Of a stretch of 64,000 bases of DNA, positions 57,560 to 64,000 are shown in pieces; position 1 is the first letter of the stretch, and every line of letters starts with the position of its first letter. Origin of the DNA: Larkinella humicola (lineage in GTDB: Bacteria; Bacteroidota; Bacteroidia; Cytophagales; Spirosomataceae); contig NZ_VTWS01000005.1 of NCBI RefSeq assembly GCF_008727875.1, forward strand, positions 248,001-312,000, read 5' to 3'. Position numbers and translations under genes: made by a program. The notes under the pieces were generated by a model. The model was given only the letters and a program-made list of their open reading frames with translations, did no database searches and had not been told where the DNA came from.

Positions 57560-59212
57560 TCACTGACCCATGCTCACCTTCACATCCTTGAACATAACCG
57601 GGTTGTCACTGACTCTCAGTGCTTTCCCGCTGGCCGTGGTTACATTCCGGAGAATGACCTCTTTGGTTTTGACGTAGGGGAATTTTTCCAAATAGGAATT
57701 ATCCGTCATTTCCGGATTGAAATTGGCAAAAATGGCCGGTCCCTGGTACTGATCCGGATGCCGGGAGTCCTCGATGCGAAGATTTTCAATGGTAATCCGT
57801 TCCGGCATGTAGCAGGTGTAGCCGAAATCATGCTGACCGGAGTTGTATCCGTTGATGAGGGCGGCACTGACGGGTTTGCCGTCCGACGGCACAAAGACAC
57901 AGTTGCGGATCACCAGCTCGCCCTGCCAGGTACTGCCGTAGTCGGAGCGCAGGTTGACGACGCTCCGGCCGCGGATGGTGGAATTCTCCACGAGTAAGAT
58001 GCCACTGCCAATGGCATTGATCCCCATATGCCCCAGGGTCGAGTTGCGGATGGTGGCATTGGCAACCCCCTGGTGGGCATCGAATCGGGAGAGGGTACAG
58101 TGGTCGTAGAGCAGGTTTTTGCAGAAGTTAGAACCCAGAATCCCCCAGTACCGGTTGTCGTTGATGTCATTGGTCTGGCTGCAATTCACGAAGGAGACGT
58201 TCAGCGCGCGGTTGACCGAGAGATCGTACGTACCCATCGTGACCGGTTTGCCAGCCGCTCCAATGGTGCTGTAGGTTCGGTGTCCGGTCAGGAGGGTGTT
58301 TTTGACCGTTACATAGGAGCACTCACCGATGTTGATGAAACCACCGTAGGGCGCACCGTGGTCTTCTTCGCCCGTAATGCGGTGTTCCAGCCCTTCCACC
58401 AGCACATTGGACCGCCGGATGGCGATGTTTCGATTGTAATACGTATACTTTGATTCGGCTTTATTGGCAATCGTGGTGAAACGTCCCCCGGTAATCTTTA
58501 GCGGTTTTTCGTCGATGGGAAGCGCGGTAATGTCCGTGATCTGATCGAAATCCCAGATGATCGGGGCGTTCCTGTCGACGGTGCCGTTTTTGTCGACCAC
58601 AAAAATATCGGTCTGCGGAGAGCCGTTGTTCTGGTTGAGCCCAAACCGAATGTATTGCTTTACGTTGGCGTTCGTGACCGTGATCAGACAGGTACCGGGC
58701 AAAGACACGTCGATCTTTCCCTGATTCCGCTTCAGGGAAGTTATCGTTTCCAGCTTAAACGGTTTGAGGTCCGAACCGACCGTGAAAACAGAAGCATTGC
58801 GGTTTTGCACCTCAGTGTCGTCAATGATGAAGGCTGCCGTGCCAAAATCCGTGTCAGTCCGAATGAGAACGGTGCGCTCTTTCCCTCCCAGGTAGTAGGT
58901 AGCCCCCTCGTCGGCTTTCACCGGAAGGCCGTGCAGGTTGGCAAAAGCATGGGTCGCAGCAATCGCGTCCAGATCATCGGTTTTGCCATTGCCGCTGGCA
59001 CCGAAGTTGCCGTAACGCACCAATCCGGCGGCTTTATACCGGCGGACCTCCTTTGGGGCTACGTTCACCGTTAACGCCCCGTTTTCTGTGTATACGCGGG
59101 TTCTCCCCTTTAGTGAGGTAATGAGAACCGTGTCGAGCGGGCCTTTACCCTGCCCCATCGTCACAGAAACACCGATCAAAAGGAGGAAAATCAGGAGCGA
59201 AAACTTCATCAT
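57560..59212 (-). CDS. Right-handed beta-helix carbohydrate-active protein
   Basis: 550 aa from Met 59212 with a signal peptide (LLIFLLLIGVSVTMGQ). YGNFGASGNGKTDDLDAIAAT is the pectate-lyase-3/polygalacturonase-like N-terminal turn. The remainder is a parallel beta-helix of short repeated strands (VLVEGLEHRITG, LYDHCTLSRFDAHQG, LLVENSTIRGRSVVNL). No GH28 catalytic triad is evident, so family and substrate are unsettled. Convergent with the xylanase gene, 50 nt apart. May act on pectic or other side glycans. Confidence 0.7.
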   Translation of the reverse strand: MMKFSLLIFLLLIGVSVTMGQGKGPLDTVLITSLKGRTRVYTENGALTVNVAPKEVRRYKAAGLVRYGNFGASGNGKTDDLDAIAATHAFANLHGLPVKADEGATYYLGGKERTVLIRTDTDFGTAAFIIDDTEVQNRNASVFTVGSDLKPFKLETITSLKRNQGKIDVSLPGTCLITVTNANVKQYIRFGLNQNNGSPQTDIFVVDKNGTVDRNAPIIWDFDQITDITALPIDEKPLKITGGRFTTIANKAESKYTYYNRNIAIRRSNVLVEGLEHRITGEEDHGAPYGGFINIGECSYVTVKNTLLTGHRTYSTIGAAGKPVTMGTYDLSVNRALNVSFVNCSQTNDINDNRYWGILGSNFCKNLLYDHCTLSRFDAHQGVANATIRNSTLGHMGINAIGSGILLVENSTIRGRSVVNLRSDYGSTWQGELVIRNCVFVPSDGKPVSAALINGYNSGQHDFGYTCYMPERITIENLRIEDSRHPDQYQGPAIFANFNPEMTDNSYLEKFPYVKTKEVILRNVTTASGKALRVSDNPVMFKDVKVSMGQ

Positions 59213-59354
59213 ACGGTTTAGGATCATGGCAACCATTTCAAAAAAAAGAACTTAACCACAGGCGGTTTGGCCGGTAAGTTAGGAAAAAACTGACTAGGGA
59301 TGGTTATGCCAGAAAGGAAGTCAGATCCGCGCTCTTTTTTTGATGATGTTTGCT

Positions 59355-59945
59355 TCAAATGGTCTTCATTACCTTCGCCGGAACACCGGCAACGACCGTA
59401 TTGGATGGTACATCCCGGCTCACCACCGCACCAGCCGCCACCACCGCATTTTCGCCAATCGTAACACCCGGCAAAATGGTGGCTCCTGCCCCGATCCAGG
59501 CATTGCGTTTGATGACCACCGGCTTGGGAATCAGCGTTTGGCGATCAGCAGGATCAATCGGGTGGTTCTCGGAGGTAATATTGACCCGGGGGCCAATCTG
59601 TACCTCATCTTCAATCGTGATGCCGCCAATATCCAGAAAAGAACAGGCATGGTTGATAAAGACATTTTTTCCCAACCTAATGAACCGGCCGAAGTTGGTG
59701 TAAAACGGCGGGAAAACCGTCGTCGACGGATCAATCTCGCTTCCAATGATTTCACTCAACCAGTTGCGCACCTCGTCGACGTTGGTTGCCGTGGTATTCA
59801 TTTCGACGCATAACCGGATCGTGCGAGAAACCGCTTCGGCAAATTTGCCATATTCCGGATCATCCTTTCGTAAAAGCTCCCCCGCTTGTAGCCGCTCAAA
59901 GATAGCTGAAGGGGCACCCGTCGGTGTGTTTTCCGTTTCACTCAT
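59355..59945 (-). CDS. Hexapeptide-repeat O-acetyltransferase (Maa-like)
   Basis: 196 aa from Met 59945 (MSETENTP); the longer frame overlaps the upstream cupin. N-terminal helical cap typical of maltose/galactoside acetyltransferases ([19 protein letters not shown]), then left-handed beta-helix hexapeptides ([54 protein letters not shown]) with the catalytic His in SENHPID. It transfers acetyl from acetyl-CoA to a sugar or other small molecule in the cytosol. Confidence 0.85.
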   Translation of the reverse strand: MSETENTPTGAPSAIFERLQAGELLRKDDPEYGKFAEAVSRTIRLCVEMNTTATNVDEVRNWLSEIIGSEIDPSTTVFPPFYTNFGRFIRLGKNVFINHACSFLDIGGITIEDEVQIGPRVNITSENHPIDPADRQTLIPKPVVIKRNAWIGAGATILPGVTIGENAVVAAGAVVSRDVPSNTVVAGVPAKVMKTI

Positions 59946-59988
59946 CGTTAGCCAAACTCTTCCTGGTACTCTTTTAACCCAGTTATTT

Positions 59989-60384
59989 TTATTTTGAATA
60001 ATCCCGGTCACTTACCTTTTCCAGCCAGGTTACCACTTCACCGTTCAGCTCTTCATGAATGGCTATGTGGCTCATGGCTTTTGTAGGCGAAGCGCCGTGC
60101 CAATGCTTTTCATTTGGGGCAAACCAAATGACGTCGCCGGGATGAATCTCTTCAATGGCCCCCCCTTCCCGCTGTACCCAACCCATACCGGAGACGACGA
60201 TGAGCGTTTGACCCGCAGGATGGGTATGCCAGGCGGTTCGGGCGCCGGGCTCGAAGGTGACCAGCACGCCAGCCCCTTTCGTGGCTTCTTTTTTTGCGAA
60301 TAAGGGGTCTATTCGCACAGCACCTGTAAACCAGGCCCCTGGACCAACCATTGATGGCTGGGTTCCGTTTCTACTAATTTCCAT
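59989..60384 (-). CDS. Cupin-domain protein
   Basis: A 131-aa protein. Single conserved cupin: [20 protein letters not shown] (metal His-x-His and Glu/Gln), [21 protein letters not shown]. The family often has this 'carboxymuconolactone decarboxylase-associated' layout. No signal peptide. Likely a small metal-binding enzyme or sensor. Same strand as the acetyltransferase downstream (44 nt), probably cotranscribed. Confidence 0.8.
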   Translation of the reverse strand: MEISRNGTQPSMVGPGAWFTGAVRIDPLFAKKEATKGAGVLVTFEPGARTAWHTHPAGQTLIVVSGMGWVQREGGAIEEIHPGDVIWFAPNEKHWHGASPTKAMSHIAIHEELNGEVVTWLEKVSDRDYSK

Positions 60385-60437
60385 ACCTTCTTTTTAGCTT
60401 GTCGCTATGTTAGGACTTATGTCTGATAATTCTTTAT

Positions 60438-60486
60438 ACTTTCGCTTTTGCCCCGTTCCCCTAAAGGACGGGGCAAAGGCGAAAGT
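60438..60486. terminator. Long hairpin, terminator or REP-like repeat
   Basis: Arms 60438-60459 and 60466-60486 pair over about 20 bases with one G-T and one bulge; the centre is CCCCTAAAGG. Lies after the Mo-enzyme operon on the minus strand. Related in sequence to the repeat at 52011-52098. Confidence 0.7.
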
Positions 60487-60500
60487 CCTATACGTCAATC

Positions 60501-62735
60501 TTAAACCAGCTTTTGCATCACTTTATCGGGCGTAATCGGCAAATGACGAACCCGCTGACCGGTGGCGTTGAAAACCGCATTGGCAACGGCCCCGGCAAAC
60601 CCGATCAGGGCAATTTCGCCCATGCCTTTGGCTCCCATCGGGTTGATGATCGGGTCGGGCTTGTCGATCATGATCGTCTCGATGGCTGGCACGTCGGCGT
60701 GAACTGCAACGTGATAGTCCGCAAAGTTGTTGTTGACAAACCGCCCAAACCGGTGGTCGATGACAGCTTCTTCCGTCAGGGCCATGCCGATACCACCCGC
60801 TACCCCGCCAATCATCTGACTGGCGGCTGTTTTGGGGCTGATGATGCGGCCCGAATCCGCCACACTGACGGCTTTGGCGACCCGCACGACGCCCGTCATG
60901 GGATTGACCCGCACCTGCACAAAATGCACCGAAAATGAATACACCGAATACTTCTGGTGGTCCGGCCCCGCTTTTGATTCCTTCGTTCTGTCGATCACCG
61001 TCAGGTTATTGGCCTGCATCAACTCGCTCACGGTTACTTTTTTACCCGGTTCTTTGTCGGCCGAAAGAATGCCATCGGCCAGCGTCAGTTCGTCGGCCTG
61101 CCGCCCGGCGAGGGAGCCGCCGTCTTTCACGGCCAGTTCGATCAGTGCCTGTTTGATGGCGGTGCAGGCATCGAAAACCGCCGAACCCACGGCCGAAACA
61201 ATGGCCGATCCACCCTGGCTGGGGGCTTTCGGCAGGGAGGTGTCGCCGTATTCAACCTTGATCCTTTCAACCGGTACGCCCAGCACGTTGTGGGCGATCA
61301 TCGTCAGCGCGGTTCCTGTTCCCGGCCCGATGTCGGTCACCGCACTTTGCAGCGTCAGCGAGCCGTCGGCCTTCAGTAGCGCGCGGGCCGAAGCCTCCCA
61401 CCGGAAGGCGTTGAACACGCCCGTGCTCATGCCGTAGCCAATGAGCCAGTTTCCTTCGCGCAAACTACCCGGCTGCGGCTTGCGGTTGCTCCAGCCGATG
61501 GCTTCGGCCCCTTTCTGGTAGGCTTCCTTCAGGTGCTTGCTCGAATAAGGCCGGTTGTGTTCCGGGTCGGTTTCGGTGTAATTGCGCAGGCGAAATTCGA
61601 TGGGGTCGAGGTTCAGTTTATGGGCCATTTCGTCCATCGCCGATTCCAGCGCAAAAGCCCCCGTGGCTTCGCCTGGCCCCCGCATCCAGATCGGTACACT
61701 CCGGTCGAGTCGCACAATCCGGTAGCGCGTGCTGACGTTGGGGCAGGCATACATGAATTTGGTCATGTTGACGGTTGCTTCCGTAAAGTCCTCGTAACGG
61801 GCGGTTTCCGCCGTAGCCGCATGGGAAATACTGACCAGCTTACCGGTTTGGTCGGCTCCCATCCGGATCGTCTGCACGGTGTAAGGCCGGTGGCCCACCA
61901 GCGTAAACATCTGGCTGCGGTTCATCACCAGCTTCAGCGGACGACCGATTTTGCGGGCAATGGCGACGACAGCGGTTTCCTGCGGCCAGGTCCGAAGGCC
62001 CATGCCAAAACCGCCCCCCATGAACTCGGTGTGTACGTGAATGTTCTTGGGGTCCAGTTTAAACGCCTGCGCCATAGCGTTTTGCGTAGCGTTTACGCCC
62101 TGCGTTTTGGCGTAAATCATCAACGTGTCCGGCCCCGTCCAATGGGCCAGAATACCGTGCAATTCCATCGGATTGTGTACTTCAATGGGAATGGTATACT
62201 GGGCCTCCAGTGTCACCGGGGCCGTCTGATGGGCGTCGGCTTTTCCCCGTGAATAATCGCCTGAGCCGCCGGGCGCAATGCCCTCAGCGACGTGTTTCGA
62301 CAGATCAGTACGAGCGGCCTGTTTGGCATACGTCGCTTTGACCAGCGAAGCCGCGTAAGTCGCCCGCTCGTAGGTGTCGGCCACTACAATCGCAATGGGT
62401 TGTCCGTCGAACAGGATTTTGGGACTGCTCAGAATGCGATAGGTTTCTTCCGTCTTTGGTTTGGGCGGTGGGCCATCCGCCGGTCCTCCCACGGTTGCGT
62501 CCCAGCCCGGAATGGGCGGCCTGTTCTGGTGAGTAAACACGCCCAGCACACCGGGTGCGCCCTGCGCTTTTTTCGTATCCAGGCTGGTGATGGTGCCACG
62601 GGCAATCTCACTGCCGACAATGACACAGTAGGCCATATTGGGCAACTCAAAATCAGCGAAGTAGTTGGCCCCGCCGGTCACCTTCATCCGTCCATCGACC
62701 CGATCAATGGGCGGGTTTTTTGTGTCTTTCGTCAT
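60501..62735 (-). CDS. Molybdenum aldehyde oxidoreductase, large subunit (PaoC-like)
   Basis: A 744-aa protein. Xanthine-dehydrogenase family Mo-cofactor subunit: DGRMKVTGGANYFADFELPNM start, FMGGGFGMGLRTWPQE, GPGEATGAFALESAMDE, GGSAIVSAVGSAVFDAC, and the C-terminal AKGMGEIALIGFAGAVANAV with the catalytic Glu. It oxidises aldehydes to acids, with electrons passing via the Fe-S and FAD subunits encoded upstream (2-nt gap to the FAD subunit). No signal sequence is visible, as in PaoC, which is carried by the Tat signal of the small subunit. Aromatic aldehydes are plausible substrates. Confidence 0.9.
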   Translation of the reverse strand: MTKDTKNPPIDRVDGRMKVTGGANYFADFELPNMAYCVIVGSEIARGTITSLDTKKAQGAPGVLGVFTHQNRPPIPGWDATVGGPADGPPPKPKTEETYRILSSPKILFDGQPIAIVVADTYERATYAASLVKATYAKQAARTDLSKHVAEGIAPGGSGDYSRGKADAHQTAPVTLEAQYTIPIEVHNPMELHGILAHWTGPDTLMIYAKTQGVNATQNAMAQAFKLDPKNIHVHTEFMGGGFGMGLRTWPQETAVVAIARKIGRPLKLVMNRSQMFTLVGHRPYTVQTIRMGADQTGKLVSISHAATAETARYEDFTEATVNMTKFMYACPNVSTRYRIVRLDRSVPIWMRGPGEATGAFALESAMDEMAHKLNLDPIEFRLRNYTETDPEHNRPYSSKHLKEAYQKGAEAIGWSNRKPQPGSLREGNWLIGYGMSTGVFNAFRWEASARALLKADGSLTLQSAVTDIGPGTGTALTMIAHNVLGVPVERIKVEYGDTSLPKAPSQGGSAIVSAVGSAVFDACTAIKQALIELAVKDGGSLAGRQADELTLADGILSADKEPGKKVTVSELMQANNLTVIDRTKESKAGPDHQKYSVYSFSVHFVQVRVNPMTGVVRVAKAVSVADSGRIISPKTAASQMIGGVAGGIGMALTEEAVIDHRFGRFVNNNFADYHVAVHADVPAIETIMIDKPDPIINPMGAKGMGEIALIGFAGAVANAVFNATGQRVRHLPITPDKVMQKLV

Positions 62736-62737
62736 GA

Positions 62738-63772
62738 TCAGGCGGTTTTTGTGGCGGTTTTCAGGGCGTCGATAATTGAGTTGGGAGCCAGCGTCAGCTT
62801 GAAATCATTCTCGCCGTAGCTTTTAGCGCCTTTCATGGCCAGCGTGGCCGCCTGTTTAAAGTTGGCTTCGGTGGCTTCTTTGCCTTTCAAGAACTGTTCG
62901 GCTTCGAAGAGCCGCCACGGTTTGTGGGCTACGCCACCCATCGCCAGCCGAACGTCCTGAATCGTATGCACCGACCCGTCGGACCGTTTCATCTCCAGAC
63001 CAACCCCCACCGACACCAGCGCGAAAGCATACGAGGCCCGGTCGCGGATTTTCAGATAATGGGAATGATCGGCAAAGCGATTCGTGGGCAGATCGACCGA
63101 CATGATCAATTCGCCGGGCAACAACGTGTTGTCTTTCTGCGGCAGTTCGCCGGGCAGGCGGTGGAACTCGCTGAACGGAATCCGGCGGTCGCCTTTTGGC
63201 CCCGACACGTTCACGGTGGCATCCAGGGCCGCCAGCGCAATGCACATGTCGCTGGGATGAACGGCAATACACTTGCTCGACGCGCCAAATATGGCGTGCA
63301 TCCGGTTAAAACCGCCGATGGCCCCGCAACCCGCTGGCCCATTGGGCTTTCCCTTGTCGGGACCGGCCTGCACCGGGCCGCGCTTGTTGCAGGGCATCGA
63401 ATGATCGTAGAAATACGAGCAACGGGTCCGCTGCATCAGGTTGCCACCGACCGTCGCCATGTTCCGAAGCTGCGCCGAAGCGCCCGCGTTGAGCGCCATC
63501 GACAGGAGCGGGAAATGCGTTTTCACCAGCTCATGGTCAGCCACGGCGGAGTTCTTCGCCATCGCACCGATGCGTAAACCGGTCACGTTTTTTTCAATCG
63601 TTGTCAGCGGCAGTTTGTTGATGTCGATGAGCCGTTCGGGAAGGATCACCTCCCGTTTCATCAGGTCGATGAGGTTGGTGCCACCGGCCAGAAAGTAGGT
63701 TCCGCTTTCTTTCGTGCTTGCCGAAATGGCGGCTTGGGGGGTTGTTACCCGCGTAAACTGAAACGGATTCAT
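62738..63772 (-). CDS. Aldehyde oxidoreductase, FAD subunit (PaoB-like)
   Basis: A 344-aa protein. FAD domain with GTYFLAGGTNLIDLMKREV, MATVGGNLMQRTRCSYFYDHS and a Cys-rich insert (CSYFYDHSMPCNKRG, GCGAIGGFNRMHAIFGASSK, CIAVHPSDMC), matching the extra iron-sulfur site of PaoB. C-terminal CO-dehydrogenase flavoprotein-like domain. Its start overlaps the 3' end of the Fe-S gene by 4 nt. It mediates electron flow from the Mo subunit. Confidence 0.9.
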   Translation of the reverse strand: MNPFQFTRVTTPQAAISASTKESGTYFLAGGTNLIDLMKREVILPERLIDINKLPLTTIEKNVTGLRIGAMAKNSAVADHELVKTHFPLLSMALNAGASAQLRNMATVGGNLMQRTRCSYFYDHSMPCNKRGPVQAGPDKGKPNGPAGCGAIGGFNRMHAIFGASSKCIAVHPSDMCIALAALDATVNVSGPKGDRRIPFSEFHRLPGELPQKDNTLLPGELIMSVDLPTNRFADHSHYLKIRDRASYAFALVSVGVGLEMKRSDGSVHTIQDVRLAMGGVAHKPWRLFEAEQFLKGKEATEANFKQAATLAMKGAKSYGENDFKLTLAPNSIIDALKTATKTA

Positions 63773-64000
63773 ACCTTTTTTCCTCCCTGTTTAACGTCCA
63801 TGATTGCCTCCACAATGTTGGCGTAGGCCCCGCAGCGGCAGAGGTTGCCGCTCATGTACTCGCGAACCTCCTCCGGCGAACTGGCGTGGCCTTCCCGAAT
63901 GCAGGCCACCGCCGACATGATCTGGCCGGGCGTACAATAACCGCACTGAAAACCGTCGTGTTTGATAAACGCTTCCTGCATCGGGTGGAGCTGGTTATCC
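63769..64000 (-). CDS. Aldehyde oxidoreductase, 2Fe-2S subunit (PaoA-like), partial
   Basis: Only the C-terminal part is in the window; the gene continues past 64000 on the minus strand. HDGFQCGYCTPGQIMS and GNLCRCGAYANIV carry the four Cys of the second [2Fe-2S] cluster of the xanthine oxidase family. The N-terminal plant-type ferredoxin domain and any Tat signal lie outside. It heads the three-gene operon with 4-nt overlap to the FAD subunit. Confidence 0.9.
   Translation of the reverse strand, partial: DNQLHPMQEAFIKHDGFQCGYCTPGQIMSAVACIREGHASSPEEVREYMSGNLCRCGAYANIVEAIMDVKQGGKKV

Overview
The window looks like a chromosomal segment of a Bacteroidota bacterium, most likely order Cytophagales (Spirosoma/Larkinella-like). 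The support is a SusC/SusD pair with an ECF sigma factor and a FecR/DUF4974 anti-sigma factor, a Nudix-type sugar regulator beside xylose isomerase, Bacteroidota promoter elements (TAnnTTTG), almost no Shine-Dalgarno sequences, and hairpin repeats scattered between genes. The right part (about 27-64 kb) is GC-rich and densely coding. The left part is AT-rich, patchy and full of accessory genes.

Left flank, 1-3583. A small AT-rich accessory block: divergent HTH genes around a perfect 42-bp palindrome, a Clp-fold (SDH-type) serine protease, an unrecognised protein, two tiny overlapping genes, and a perfect 76-bp palindrome. It may be the end of a second mobile element.

Integrated island, about 3584-26885 (23.3 kb). 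A 14-bp direct repeat bounds it. The right copy lies in a 48-nt 3' fragment of a tRNA-Asn gene. Just inside each end is the same paired 10-bp motif (TTTGCATACA, two copies spaced 12 bp), probably integrase arm sites. The right end encodes a tyrosine integrase, an excisionase-like HTH protein, a PrimPol/VirE replication protein with an iterated motif next to it, a phage small terminase, a stub of the large terminase and a large tail-like protein. No conjugation genes were seen. The layout resembles a phage satellite or a gutted prophage. The left half is defence-type cargo: a ubiquitin-like operon (tri-Ubl protein, fused E1-like ThiF enzyme, Cys-rich DUF6527-like protein), an HTH-ImmA/IrrE protease with a PIN-like partner, a decayed NucA-type nuclease, a 986-aa nuclease-helical protein, an AbiEii-like nucleotidyltransferase, and an McrB-N/HNH restriction-like protein. 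Three copies (one intact, two decayed) of one small HTH gene punctuate the cargo.

Chromosomal region, 26.9-64 kb. UV-damage endonuclease (minus strand) is followed by a plus-strand xylan-utilisation block: Nudix regulator and xylA, then ECF sigma/FecR, SusC/SusD, GH95, three GH43 proteins, GH127/146, a VOC protein, a CE6-like esterase, GH29, four CE1-type esterase genes carrying five catalytic domains, and a GH10 xylanase. Together they could import and strip a heavily acylated, arabinose- and fucose/galactose-decorated glucuronoarabinoxylan and feed xylose to XylA. Convergent to it are a beta-helix protein, an acetyltransferase, a cupin, and a PaoABC-type molybdenum aldehyde oxidoreductase whose iron-sulfur subunit runs off the window end.

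All functional names rest on motif recognition by eye; no database search was run.
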